From Sphingomonadales bacterium (GTDB lineage: Bacteria > Pseudomonadota > Alphaproteobacteria > Sphingomonadales > Sphingomonadaceae): DNA of 46,000 bases. Positions 25,568-33,918 of this stretch are shown in pieces (the stretch's first letter is position 1; every line of letters begins with the position of its first letter). The stretch covers positions 1 through 46,000 of the forward strand of contig JAGWVC010000017.1 of the NCBI GenBank assembly GCA_018971065.1. The letters are read 5' to 3'. The notes beneath the pieces are model-generated. The model did no database searches and had not been told where the DNA came from. It was given only the letters and a program-made list of their open reading frames with translations. The translations under genes and the position numbers were made by a program.

Positions 25568-26488
25568 ATGAAACTTGCATTTTCGATGCCCAACATGGTG
25601 CGGCTGAAGGCGATGCAGCAGCCGTGGGAGGCCGACATTACCGGGCCGGATCAGCAGCGGCTGGCGAAGCTGGCGGAGGAACTGGGCTTCGAGATGATCG
25701 CGGTGCCCGAGCATCACATCATCCCGCGCGCGCATGTCGAACTGTCGGGGTCGCATTATCTGGCGGCCTATCCGGGGATGGCGTTCTTTGCCGGGGCGAC
25801 GAGCCGGATCAAGCTGAACTCGTGCATCGCCATCCAGCCGGTGCAGCATCCGATCATCACCGCCAAGGCGCTGGCGACGATCGACTGGCAGAGCGGCGGG
25901 CGGATGATGATCACCTTCGCGGTGGGCTGGCTGAAGGAGGAGTTCGACCTGCTGGGCGTGCCGTTCCACGAGCGTGGCGCGCGGGCGGAGGAGTATACGA
26001 AGGCGATCATCGAGCTGTGGACCAAGGACGAGCCCGCGTTCGAGGGCAAGTGGGTGTCGTTCAAGGATGTGGCGTTCGAGCCGAAGCCGGTGCAGAAGCC
26101 GCATCCGCCGATCTGGTTCGGCGGCGGCGCGGACGCGGTGCTGAAGCGGGTGGCGCGCTATGGCCAGGGGTGGTGGCCGTTTCTGGTGCCGAACGAGCAG
26201 TTGCCGGAGAAGATCGACTTCATCCGCAGCCAGCCGGACTACAACGGGCAACTGCGGGACGTGTTCGTGGGGTTGAGCCAGGGGCGCGTGGGCGAGGGGC
26301 ATGTGGTGGTGGACGACCCGATGTGCCGGGCGGACATGACGAAACAGGAGATCATCGACCGGTTGGGATACTTTGCCGATCTGGGGGTGACGATGAGCGG
26401 GCTGCCGATCCCGCCGCTGTCGAGCGCCGATGGCTATGAGGACTATTGCCGCTGGGTGGCGGAAGAAATCATGCCGGCGGTGGCGTGA
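25568..26488 (+). CDS. LLM-class flavin-dependent oxidoreductase (luciferase-like)
   Basis: 306 residues, single domain of the bacterial luciferase-like TIM-barrel fold: FSMPNMVRLK, GFEMIAVPEHHIIP, the SRIKLNSCIAIQPVQHPIITAKALATIDWQSGGRM stretch, FAVGWLKEEFDLLGVPFHERGARAEEY, and FEPKPVQKPHPPIWFGGG. It resembles the F420-type TIGR03619 family, but many sphingomonads are not known to make F420, so FMN may be the cofactor. I place the start at the second ATG (25568), because GGGGAG (25556-25561) abuts the first ATG at 25562 and is properly spaced only for the second. Its stop overlaps the next start by one base (TGATG). Confidence 0.85.
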   Translation: MKLAFSMPNMVRLKAMQQPWEADITGPDQQRLAKLAEELGFEMIAVPEHHIIPRAHVELSGSHYLAAYPGMAFFAGATSRIKLNSCIAIQPVQHPIITAKALATIDWQSGGRMMITFAVGWLKEEFDLLGVPFHERGARAEEYTKAIIELWTKDEPAFEGKWVSFKDVAFEPKPVQKPHPPIWFGGGADAVLKRVARYGQGWWPFLVPNEQLPEKIDFIRSQPDYNGQLRDVFVGLSQGRVGEGHVVVDDPMCRADMTKQEIIDRLGYFADLGVTMSGLPIPPLSSADGYEDYCRWVAEEIMPAVA

Positions 26489-27201
26489 TGGATTTCGTGC
26501 TGGTTCATGGCGGCGGGCATGGCGGCTGGTGCTGGGCGCGGCTGGCGCCCTTGCTGGAAGCGGCGGGGCATCGCGTGTGGGCGCCGACGCTGACCGGATT
26601 GGCCGAGCGGGCGGGCGAGCTTTCGGCGGACACCGGGCTGGACACGCATATCGATGATGTGGTGCGGGTGATCGAAGGCGAGGACCTGCGCGGGGTGGTG
26701 CTGGTGGGCCACTCGTATGGCGGGATGGTGGTGACCGGGGTGGCGGACCGGGTGCCCGATCGGCTGGCGTGGCTGACCTTTCTGGACGCGCCGCAGCCGC
26801 GTGACGGGGAATCGCTGGCGGGAATTTCGCCCGGGCTGGCCGAGCGGATCGGCGGGGATGAGCCAGTGTGCGGGGTGCCGGTGGCGTTGACACCCAGCGT
26901 GGCGCAGTGCGCGATGTTCGGGCTGACCGCGCCGGCGGACGTGGCCTGGGCGATGGCGCACCTGACGCCGCACCCGGTGAAGGCGTTCACCGACGCGCTG
27001 CGGCTGCGCGACGAGGCGGCGATGCTGGCGGTGCCGCGCGCGACGATCGACTGCACCGCGCTGCTGGCGAACCGGCCGGCCGGCTTGCAGGCGCGGGCGC
27101 GGGAATGCGCGCGGCAGTGGCAGGTGGATGCGCCGCATGACCTGATGATCACGCACCCGGCCGAGGTGGCGGCGTGCCTGCTGGCGCTGGCCGCCGCCTG
27201 A
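26488..27201 (+). CDS. alpha/beta hydrolase, esterase-like
   Basis: 237 residues. Oxyanion motif LVHGGGHGGWCW at the N-terminus, nucleophile elbow VGHSYGG near residue 77, and likely catalytic His in the C-terminal APHDLMITHP. The compact size and HGGxHGxWCW pattern recall the methylesterase/hydroxynitrile-lyase-like group, so it probably cleaves an ester or lactone. The start is translationally coupled to the LLM oxidoreductase, pointing to consecutive steps, for example Baeyer-Villiger-like oxidation then ester hydrolysis; that is inference. It converges with the TauD-like gene, three bases between stop codons. Confidence 0.9.
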   Translation: MDFVLVHGGGHGGWCWARLAPLLEAAGHRVWAPTLTGLAERAGELSADTGLDTHIDDVVRVIEGEDLRGVVLVGHSYGGMVVTGVADRVPDRLAWLTFLDAPQPRDGESLAGISPGLAERIGGDEPVCGVPVALTPSVAQCAMFGLTAPADVAWAMAHLTPHPVKAFTDALRLRDEAAMLAVPRATIDCTALLANRPAGLQARARECARQWQVDAPHDLMITHPAEVAACLLALAAA

Positions 27202-27204
27202 TCG

Positions 27205-28134
27205 TTACGCCGCCGCTTCGGCTTCGGCTTCCCACCAGCCGTGGCAATCGGGGCCCTTGATGGTGGTGCGGTGGATTTCGCGTTCTTCCGCCGGGTTGCT
27301 GCCGGTGGCTTCGTGGAGGACGCGGGTGTTGTCCCAGATCACCATGTCGCCGGGCTGCCACGCGTGATAGTAGGGCTTCATCACGCGTTCGGCTTCGGCC
27401 CAGACTTCGGCGAGTTGCGCGAAGGCGGCGTCGCTGCGATCACCTTCGAGGCCGCGACAGCCGTAAGGGCACATGTGGAAGATCGCCTCGCCCGAGGGGC
27501 GGGTCCACACCGCCGGGTGGACGGCGCAGCGGCCGTTCTCGTTCTCCTGCGACAGGGTGTTGTCGTGCGGCTTGATCTGGCGGAAGCCCCTCGGCAGCCC
27601 GAAGCGCTGGCGATCGTAGCGCAGGTCGAGGTTGTAGAGCACGTTCATCTTTTCCGCGGGGGCCCGGATGGCGGGGTCCATGTCGTTCAGGATCTGGATG
27701 CCGCAGGCGAAGGCGGTGCGGCCGCCGTCGTTGGGTGTCTTGATGGAGCGGAGGACGGCGGCGTACATCATCTCGTTGTTGTAGGCATGGTCGAAGTGCC
27801 AGGGCTGCCAGGTGATCAGTGGCTTGCCGGCGATCTCGACGATGCACGAGCCGGGGCCGGTGGCGATGACGATGACGCCGGGCAGGTTGTCGCGATCGGC
27901 GCGATCGACCGAATAGACCGGGTGTTCCTTCAGGGGGCCGAATACCTGGCTGAGCTTGACCTGCATGGCGGCGGTCTGTTCGACATTGCGGCAGACGATC
28001 ACGCCCTTGTCGTGCAGCAGTTGCCGCAGTCGGGCGCGGGTGGCTTCATCGTCGAGGGTGGTGTCGGTGACGCCCCGCACTTCGACGCCCCAGTCCAGAT
28101 CGGCGCTGATCGGCGCCGCTTCGATGCCTGCCAT
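27205..28134 (-). CDS. TauD/TfdA-family Fe(II)/2-oxoglutarate dioxygenase
   Basis: 309 residues. The iron triad is His113 and Asp115 in WQPWHFDHAYN and distal His274 in VLHEATG; Arg289 in EIHRTTIKG should bind 2-oxoglutarate. The entry GVEVRGVTDTTLDDEA and the WDNTRVLHEA context fit the TauD/TfdA group, which hydroxylates next to sulfonate, ether or acid groups and often releases the leaving group. The C-terminus is alanine/glutamate-rich. Start ATG 28134 with GGAGAGAG upstream. It follows the two winged-helix regulators on the same strand after 156 bp and may be controlled by them. Confidence 0.9.
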   Translation of the reverse strand: MAGIEAAPISADLDWGVEVRGVTDTTLDDEATRARLRQLLHDKGVIVCRNVEQTAAMQVKLSQVFGPLKEHPVYSVDRADRDNLPGVIVIATGPGSCIVEIAGKPLITWQPWHFDHAYNNEMMYAAVLRSIKTPNDGGRTAFACGIQILNDMDPAIRAPAEKMNVLYNLDLRYDRQRFGLPRGFRQIKPHDNTLSQENENGRCAVHPAVWTRPSGEAIFHMCPYGCRGLEGDRSDAAFAQLAEVWAEAERVMKPYYHAWQPGDMVIWDNTRVLHEATGSNPAEEREIHRTTIKGPDCHGWWEAEAEAAA

Positions 28135-28188
28135 GTTCTCTCTCCGGTGAAATCGGTCCGGGCGGGAGCATAACGGCGGGGGTGGGGC

Positions 28189-28208
28189 TTGATCTTGCGA
28201 TTGGTCAA
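28189..28208. promoter_or_regulatory. inverted repeat TTGATC-N8-GGTCAA upstream of the TauD-like gene
   Basis: The arms 28189-28194 and 28203-28208 are complementary at five of six positions. They stand 55 bp upstream of the TauD-like start, between it and the winged-helix regulator genes, a reasonable operator position. Confidence 0.25.
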
Positions 28209-28290
28209 ATCGGGCGATCGCGCGACGGCGCGACCATGCCTGCGGGGGCAACAGGGAGTTGACCGGGCGGGCAGTCGCGGCAGCGTGCCG

Positions 28291-28677
28291 TCAGTGGGCG
28301 CCCGCCGCCAGCACGCTGTCGGCAAGGCACGTGGTGAGGCGCACGCGCCCCTCGCGGGACAGCACCGCGCCGAGGCGGCCCGCGACGTTGGCCTTCGATT
28401 TGACCAGCCCGGCATCGTGCAACTGGTGGAGCCAGCGGATCGGCAGCCCGTTGCGCACGCCAATCTGGCGGAACAGCGTCTCGATGGCGAGGCCTTCGGG
28501 TTCGGCATGGAGCGCCAGCAACATGCGCCAGGGCAGGTCGTCGTCCACCAGTTCCGGAAAGCGTTCCTCGCGCAGGCGCGAGGCCTGCAGCAACAGGCGC
28601 GCCATCACCGCCGCCGCCCCGGATTCGCTTTCGTCAGGCTGGCCCGGCGGTTCGGGGCTGGCGACGGTCACACGCAC
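28291..28677 (-). CDS. small winged-helix regulator-like protein (second of a pair)
   Basis: 128 residues from GTG 28677; GTG 28671 is an alternative. The body LPWRMLLALHAEPEGLAIETLFRQIGVRNGLPIRWLHQLHDAGLVKSKANVAGRLGAVLSREGRVRLTTCL has the helix-turn-helix plus wing pattern of MarR-like regulators. Its beginning overlaps the end of the preceding gene by 10 bases, so the two are made together and may form a heterodimer. Family assignment is by pattern only. It is the nearest regulator to the TauD-like gene and the CoA-transferase operon. Confidence 0.7.
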   Translation of the reverse strand: MRVTVASPEPPGQPDESESGAAAVMARLLLQASRLREERFPELVDDDLPWRMLLALHAEPEGLAIETLFRQIGVRNGLPIRWLHQLHDAGLVKSKANVAGRLGAVLSREGRVRLTTCLADSVLAAGAH

Positions 28678-29096
28678 GAGGTCATGCCGGTGTCGCGGTT
28701 ACGCACCGACACGACGGTGCTTTGCTCGGCCATCATGCCACGGCCGCGCGCGGTCAGGGTGACGCGCGCCTCGCCATCGTTCAGGCCCCGCTCCGAGCAG
28801 GTCAGCAGGCCTTCCTCGACAAGCGCCGCAAGATGGGCGCGGACGACGGCCGGGTGGTCGAGGCACAGCAGCCGCGACACCGGGCAGAGCCGGTAGCCGC
28901 AGCCGTAGTATTGCACTTCCTCCAGCAGATCGATCGCCAGTTCCGCCGAAAGATCGCCAGCCGGGAGCTGGAAGCGGCCGGCCGCTGTTTCCCGACCCGG
29001 CTGGTGTGGATGTGGACCAAGCGCCAGGCTGCGGGTGCCGAAAAGCGAGGCTGCCAGTTTGTGGGCCGCCTGTTGAATCCACGCCGCACTTGCCAT
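28668..29096 (-). CDS. winged-helix regulator-like protein (first of a pair), cysteine-rich
   Basis: 142 residues from ATG 29096, chosen because GGAG stands eight bases upstream; ATG 29120 or GTG 29165 would lengthen it. The second half, LLCLDHPAVVRAHLAALVEEGLLTCSERGLNDGEARVTLTARGRGMMAEQ, reads as a winged helix ending in a MarR-like beta wing. Just before it lies YYGCGYRLCPVSRLLC, with cysteines spaced C-x5-C-x6-C, a possible metal, Fe-S or redox switch. The stop overlaps the next gene by 10 bases. The 210 bp upstream to the CoA-transferase gene hold no other gene. Confidence 0.7.
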   Translation of the reverse strand: MASAAWIQQAAHKLAASLFGTRSLALGPHPHQPGRETAAGRFQLPAGDLSAELAIDLLEEVQYYGCGYRLCPVSRLLCLDHPAVVRAHLAALVEEGLLTCSERGLNDGEARVTLTARGRGMMAEQSTVVSVRNRDTGMTSCV

Positions 29097-29306
29097 TTGC
29101 TGCTCCACCCCGTCCGCCATGCGTGCTGCGGATCGGCGTGAAGAATGCCGTTCGGCGCCGGTCACGGCAAACGGGATAGGTTTCGGATTGGCGTGATCGC
29201 CGGCTTCCGGGCGGCAAAATCGCGGCCGCCGTGAAACGATTTGCGAAGTGTGAACGCCGCCCTGGTGGTCATTGCGGAGGGGAAGGGGCCTGCCTGCCGC
29301 CGACGC

Positions 29307-30518
29307 TCAGTCGATCACCTTGCGCGCCGCAAGATCGGCGATCTCGGTTTCGGTGAGGCCCAGGATGTCACCGTAGACATAGGCGTTGTCCTCGCCCAGC
29401 AGCGGCGCGCCGCGTTCGACTTTGGCCTCATCGGGCGTCATCCGCCAGGCGGGGCCGATGATCGGGCGGCTGCCGGTGCGGTGATCGCTGACCATGCGGT
29501 AGCCGGCGCGGCCCCACAGGTGTTCGTCCGAGCACAGGTCGAGGCTGGACTGGCAGCGGAACGACGGCACGCCGGACTGGCGCAGGCGTTCGGCCAGTGG
29601 GGCGGCGGCGTGGTGGCGGGTGTGGGTGGCGAGGGCTTCGTCGAGCGCGTGGCGGTTGGCGAGGCGGGATTCGAGCGTGGCAAAGCGCGGGTCCGCGCCG
29701 AGTTCGGGGGCGAGGATGCGGGCGAGCGCCTGCCATTCGCTGTCGGTGGCGACAGCGATCGACAGCCATTCGGTGCCGGCGCAGGGGTAGGCATTGTGCG
29801 GGCACATCTCGGGGTGAAAATTGCCGTCCGATTGCGGGACCTGGCCGGTGAGACTGTAGGCGAACAGGCTGTCACCCACCAGGCTGGTCATCGTTTCCAC
29901 CGCCGAAAGATCGACGAACTGCCCTTCGCCGGTGGCCTCGCGGTGGTGGAGTGCGGCGACGGCGGCGAGAGCGGCGGCGGCGCCGGCGCTGGAATCGCCA
30001 TAGCGGATGTTCATGCCCTTGGGCGTCTCGCCCTCATGCCCGACCAGCGCGGTGAGGCCCGACAAGGCGGCGAAGCAGGGGGCATAGCCGGTTTGATAGC
30101 CGAGTGGGCCGTCGGTGCCCCACATCTTGATCGACACCTGGATAATGTCGGGCTTGATCCGGCACAGGCTGGCGTAATCGAGCCCGGAGCGTTCCATCGC
30201 GCCGGGGCGGATGTTGTCGATGACGATATCGGATTCGGCGATGATGCGCTTGAGCAGCGCGAGGCCGTCGGGTGTCTTGGTGTTCAATTGGATCGAGCGG
30301 ATTTCCTGGTTGATCGACAGGAAATAGGGCGCGGCATCGATGTCCACCCCGCCATAGGCGCGCATCTCGTCGAGGTTGGAGTTCGATTCCACCTTGATGA
30401 CTTCGGCGCCGAGGTGCGCGAGGAGCTTGCCGGTGTAGGGGCCGGCCCAGACCTTGGTCATTTCGAGCACGCGCACGCCCGCCAGCGGACCGCCCCGGCT
30501 GCGTGTCGCCTCAACCAT
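29307..30518 (-). CDS. family III CoA-transferase (CaiB/BaiF) 1
   Basis: 403 residues. N-terminal GVRVLEMTKVWAGPYTGKLLAHLGAEVIKVE, then QLNTKTPDGLALLKRIIAESDIVIDNIRPGAMERSGLDY, and the catalytic Asp175 in IRYGDSSAGAAAAL, at the position of Asp169 in formyl-CoA transferase. Such enzymes move CoA from one acyl-CoA to a free acid, commonly starting breakdown of carnitine, oxalate, bile acids or aromatic acids. Family III enzymes act as interlocked dimers; this copy overlaps the next CoA-transferase gene by eight bases, so a heterodimer is possible. Last gene of the leftward catabolic operon; no terminator is evident in the following 140 bp. Confidence 0.93.
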   Translation of the reverse strand: MVEATRSRGGPLAGVRVLEMTKVWAGPYTGKLLAHLGAEVIKVESNSNLDEMRAYGGVDIDAAPYFLSINQEIRSIQLNTKTPDGLALLKRIIAESDIVIDNIRPGAMERSGLDYASLCRIKPDIIQVSIKMWGTDGPLGYQTGYAPCFAALSGLTALVGHEGETPKGMNIRYGDSSAGAAAALAAVAALHHREATGEGQFVDLSAVETMTSLVGDSLFAYSLTGQVPQSDGNFHPEMCPHNAYPCAGTEWLSIAVATDSEWQALARILAPELGADPRFATLESRLANRHALDEALATHTRHHAAAPLAERLRQSGVPSFRCQSSLDLCSDEHLWGRAGYRMVSDHRTGSRPIIGPAWRMTPDEAKVERGAPLLGEDNAYVYGDILGLTETEIADLAARKVID

Positions 30519-31665
30519 GTGCGGTCTCCGGATTGTGGGCGCCGAGTTCGGGGGCGGCGGATTGGATGCGGATCGGCGTCTTGCTGAACTTGTACGACGA
30601 GGTGGGGTAAGCCAGCGGGCCGAATTTCGGGTGATCGAAGCTCTGGAAGAAGCCGCGATGGATGAACTGCTCGTGCTGCGGAAGGTCCGCCGCCGTGCTG
30701 ACCGGGACCATCGCGATGCCCGCCTTCTGCGCGGCTTCGGTGATCGCGTGCTTTTCCTGCGTCGCGATCCACGCTTCGAAACCGGCGCGGAAGGCGGCGA
30801 CGTTGTCCTTCGTGCAGTCGAACTCCAGCCAGTCGTCGCGGAAGCCGTGGCTCCACGCCGGGTCGCCCATCAGCGCGCGCAGACCCAGCCAGTGGTCCTT
30901 GGTGGTCATGAACAGGTAGACGTGGCCATCGGCGCAGGCGAACGAGGTGCCCGGGCCGCCCATGTCGTAGGCGGTGCGTTCGGGGCCGGGCTCGGCCTCG
31001 CCCGCCAGCATGCGGTCCAGCACGCAGTCGATGCGGTTGACCTGCACTTCGACTTCGGAAAGATCGATGAACTGGCCCCGGTTGTCGGTGCGCTGGCGGT
31101 GCAGCGAGGCGAGCACGCACAAGGCGGCGTCGATCGCGGATTCGTAGTCCGGCAGGAAGCGGCCGGCGCCCTTCAGCGGGGGCTTCTCTGCCGGCATCTC
31201 GCTAGGCGAGTGATAGGCCCAGCCGCCGGCGGCGATGACGTTGAGGGGCCGCGACTTCTGCCAGTCCGCCGGCGCACCCTGCCCGAACGGGGTGATCGCG
31301 CAGTGGACCAGATGCGGGTGCGCGGCGGCGACCTCCTCGGGCGCGAGGCCGTGGGCGGCGGCCCATTGCTCGTCGTGATCGTCGATCAGCGCGTTGGCGC
31401 GGGCGAGCAGCGCGGCGAGGCGGGCGCGGCCGGAACTGTCGGCAAGGTCGATCACCACCGACTTCTTGCCCATGTTGAAGAATTCGAACACCGCCGAATG
31501 GCCGTCGCGGAATGGACCCATCTTGCGGGTCGGCGCGCCGCCGGGGCGTTCGACCTTGATGACTTCGGCACCGAGTTCCGCGAGCAGGCGGCCGGTCTGT
31601 TCGCCGGCGGGGCGTTCGGCGGTTTCGATGATGAGGAGGCCGGTGAGGGCGCCGCGCTGGGTCAT
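30511..31665 (-). CDS. family III CoA-transferase (CaiB/BaiF) 2
   Basis: 384 residues, the same fold as its neighbour but well diverged. LLAELGAEVIKVERPGGAPTRKMGPF at the front, SVVIDLADSSGRARLAALLARANALIDDH, catalytic Asp173 in RFLPDYESAIDAAL, and QFIDLSEVEVQVNRID. Compared with gene 1 it lacks the LNLK-like and NFRPG-like signatures in clean form (here the loop is LIDDHDEQWA), so it may have a structural role in a heterodimer or a different acid substrate. The start is 85 bp beyond the SDR stop, with a REP-like element between. Its stop lies within the start region of CoA-transferase 1. Confidence 0.9.
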   Translation of the reverse strand: MTQRGALTGLLIIETAERPAGEQTGRLLAELGAEVIKVERPGGAPTRKMGPFRDGHSAVFEFFNMGKKSVVIDLADSSGRARLAALLARANALIDDHDEQWAAAHGLAPEEVAAAHPHLVHCAITPFGQGAPADWQKSRPLNVIAAGGWAYHSPSEMPAEKPPLKGAGRFLPDYESAIDAALCVLASLHRQRTDNRGQFIDLSEVEVQVNRIDCVLDRMLAGEAEPGPERTAYDMGGPGTSFACADGHVYLFMTTKDHWLGLRALMGDPAWSHGFRDDWLEFDCTKDNVAAFRAGFEAWIATQEKHAITEAAQKAGIAMVPVSTAADLPQHEQFIHRGFFQSFDHPKFGPLAYPTSSYKFSKTPIRIQSAAPELGAHNPETAHG

Positions 31666-31697
31666 GGGTGGGCTCTTTGCCGCGAAAGGGAAAAGCA

Positions 31698-31724
31698 GCC
31701 CTTCGACAAGCTCAGGGCGGACGG
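31698..31724. repeat. REP-like intergenic element, copy 1
   Basis: A 27-nt sequence that begins GCCCTTCGACAAGCTCAGGG and ends CGGACGG is repeated without a mismatch at 37382-37408. Elements of this kind are common between genes in sphingomonads as I remember. CCCT and AGGG arms allow a small hairpin. It sits between the SDR and CoA-transferase 2 genes. Confidence 0.75.
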
Positions 31725-31750
31725 GGTTTTGGGCTGGCGGCGCGGGCCAA

Positions 31751-32494
31751 TCACAGCGACTGGCCGTCGTCGATGGTGAAGGTGGCGCCGGTGACTTGCA
31801 ACGAGCGGTCGGACAGAAGGTACAAAAGCATGTCGTCGAGCGCGTCGGGGGCGAGGATGCGGCGGCGGTGCTGCGCCGCGATGTTTTCCAGCCCGCGTTC
31901 GCTGGCGAACCACTGGGCGTTGGCTTCGCTGGGGATCATGCCGGGGTGGAGGCAGTTGACGTTCACGCCCTGCCGGATCCATTCGCGCGCCAGGTTGCGC
32001 GCCAGGTGTTCGATGCCGGCCTTGGTGGCGGCGTAGAGCGAATCGCCCATGCCGGCGCGGAGCGCGGTGGTGGAGCCGATCAGCACGACGCGGCCTTGCT
32101 GGTGATCGCGGCTGCCGGTGGCGATCAGGCGTTTGGCGCCTTCGCGGGCGGTGAGGTAGGCGCCGAGCAGGTTGGTGTTCAGCACGCCCTGCAATCCCGC
32201 CACGGGGATGGCGGTGGCGTGGCCGCCGGTGCCGACACCGGCGTTGGCGACGATGCTGTCCACGGTGCCGAATTTGGCTTCGGCAGCGTCGTAGGCGGCG
32301 ATGACCGAGGCTTCGTCCGACACGTCGAGCGCGACAGCGAGGCCGCCGACTTCCTCCGCGAGTGCCGAGGCGAGGCGGCGCGCGCCCAGCACGACGTTGG
32401 CGCCGGCTTTCGCGCACGTGCGCGCGAAGCCCGCGCCGATGCCGGCGGACGCACCGGTGATGAGCACGGTGCGTCCGGTGAGGTCAAAACTCAT
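31751..32494 (-). CDS. short-chain dehydrogenase/reductase
   Basis: 247 residues from ATG 32494. TGASAGIG, SIVANAGVG, catalytic Ser in LIGSTTA and Tyr/Lys in LYAATKAG, 13 residues apart as usual. The end TGATFTIDDGQSL is typical of SDRs. The start overlaps the Rieske oxygenase stop (ATGA), so translation is coupled; a longer frame (MEESPAQ) would overlap more and has no ribosome site. In context it probably oxidises a diol or alcohol produced by the oxygenase. Confidence 0.92.
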   Translation of the reverse strand: MSFDLTGRTVLITGASAGIGAGFARTCAKAGANVVLGARRLASALAEEVGGLAVALDVSDEASVIAAYDAAEAKFGTVDSIVANAGVGTGGHATAIPVAGLQGVLNTNLLGAYLTAREGAKRLIATGSRDHQQGRVVLIGSTTALRAGMGDSLYAATKAGIEHLARNLAREWIRQGVNVNCLHPGMIPSEANAQWFASERGLENIAAQHRRRILAPDALDDMLLYLLSDRSLQVTGATFTIDDGQSL

Positions 32495-33918
32495 TTGCGC
32501 TGGAGATTCTTCCATTCGGGGACTTTCGGCTCCATCGCCATGTACTTGTCCACCGCCTTGTTGAAATGGCGGATGCGGATTTCCTGATAGTCCCCAAGCG
32601 TAAGCCCGTGCTTGGCCGAGGCTTCGAGGCCTTCCTGCTGGAGGAACAGGTTGTCGGTATCCTGATCGAGAATGCCGCCGAACCCGGCATCCATGCCTTC
32701 GGCCTCGCAGAACGACTGGTCATGCGTCAGATGCACGGCTTCGGCGGTGGTGACGGGGCTGCCGTCGGTGGGCTTCGGCCGCAGGAACAGCACTTCGTAG
32801 AGGCTTTCGCGGTGATTGCGCGGGTTGGGCCGGAAGCGGTAGACCATCGGCAGCGAGATGCCCGGGAACAGGAAGGTGTTGGGGAACACCGTGTAGCTGT
32901 AGCAATCGAGGATTTCGGAATCCGACAGCCCCGACAGGTCGGTCTTGGTGGCGGTTTCGAACATGCCCCGGAACATGTTGGCCATCAGTTGGCGCGCGGT
33001 TTCGCCTTCGCCCACCTTGGGCTTGTCAGTGACGATCGAGCTGTCACCCACGGTGAACATGTCGAGCACGTCCTGCTCGCTGTACTTGCCGGCGTGTTCG
33101 GGGCTGACCACGCCGAGCGTGGAGATGAAGCGGTTCACATGCTCGCCATAGGTGTCGTACTGTGAGTTGACGTCGGCGTTGGTGGGCGAGACCTGCGGGT
33201 GCGTGTCGGGCACATGGTACGCCTCCATGAAGGCCTCGATGTTCAGTTTCCAGTTCGACGGGATCGGCTTGGTCACGTGGCAGGTGATGTAGCGGTCCTC
33301 GAGCTTCCACGCCTCGATATGCGCCAGCGCCTGGGGGCCGAGGTATTCGCGCAGGGTGGGCGCATCCGGGTCCATGTTGATCCACACGAAGCCGCCGAGC
33401 AGTTCGACGCGCGCTTCGGGCAACGACATCTCGGCGGGATCGATATGCGGGAAATCCCACGGGCACAGCATCTTGCGGTTGGTGCCGTCGGTGTTCCAGC
33501 TCCAGCCGTGGAAGCTGCACTTGAACTCGGTGGCGCTGCCTTCGGTGCCGGAGTGGCGCAGCTTGGTGCCGCGATGCAGGCAGGCGTTGAAGAAGGCGCG
33601 GACCGAATTGTCTTCCTGGCGGGTGATGATGAAGCTGTAGCGGCCGATGTCGTAGACATAGTAGTCGCCGGCTTCGGGGATGTGTTCCTCGCGGCAGGCG
33701 AACTGCCACGTGCGGGTCCACAGGCGCTTGAATTCCTCCTCGAAGTATTCGGTGGAGGTGTAGCGGGTGGTGTCGATGTCTTCCGAGCCCATGTATTCGT
33801 AGGACTCGCTGGCGACCCAGCCGGGCGCTTTCACCTTGTCCTGCGCGATGATCTGCTGCGTGGAGATGGCGGGGTGGCGGGCTTCACCCGGATTCAGTTT
33901 GCCGGTTTCGACGTTCAT
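32491..33918 (-). CDS. Rieske non-heme iron oxygenase, large (alpha) subunit
   Basis: 475 residues. Rieske [2Fe-2S] ligands are Cys113-x-His115 (CLHRG) and Cys134-x2-His137 (CSFHGWSW). The mononuclear iron site is in NWKLNIEAFMEAYHVPDTHP, with His235 and His240; the third ligand should be a later Asp. Length and motifs fit aromatic-ring-hydroxylating or O-demethylating oxygenases. No beta subunit or reductase gene follows, so it may be an alpha-only enzyme and must take electrons from elsewhere; the ferredoxin at 35523 is the nearest candidate. ATGA overlaps join it to the amidohydrolase upstream and the SDR downstream, making a tight three-gene block. Confidence 0.95.
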   Translation of the reverse strand: MNVETGKLNPGEARHPAISTQQIIAQDKVKAPGWVASESYEYMGSEDIDTTRYTSTEYFEEEFKRLWTRTWQFACREEHIPEAGDYYVYDIGRYSFIITRQEDNSVRAFFNACLHRGTKLRHSGTEGSATEFKCSFHGWSWNTDGTNRKMLCPWDFPHIDPAEMSLPEARVELLGGFVWINMDPDAPTLREYLGPQALAHIEAWKLEDRYITCHVTKPIPSNWKLNIEAFMEAYHVPDTHPQVSPTNADVNSQYDTYGEHVNRFISTLGVVSPEHAGKYSEQDVLDMFTVGDSSIVTDKPKVGEGETARQLMANMFRGMFETATKTDLSGLSDSEILDCYSYTVFPNTFLFPGISLPMVYRFRPNPRNHRESLYEVLFLRPKPTDGSPVTTAEAVHLTHDQSFCEAEGMDAGFGGILDQDTDNLFLQQEGLEASAKHGLTLGDYQEIRIRHFNKAVDKYMAMEPKVPEWKNLQRK

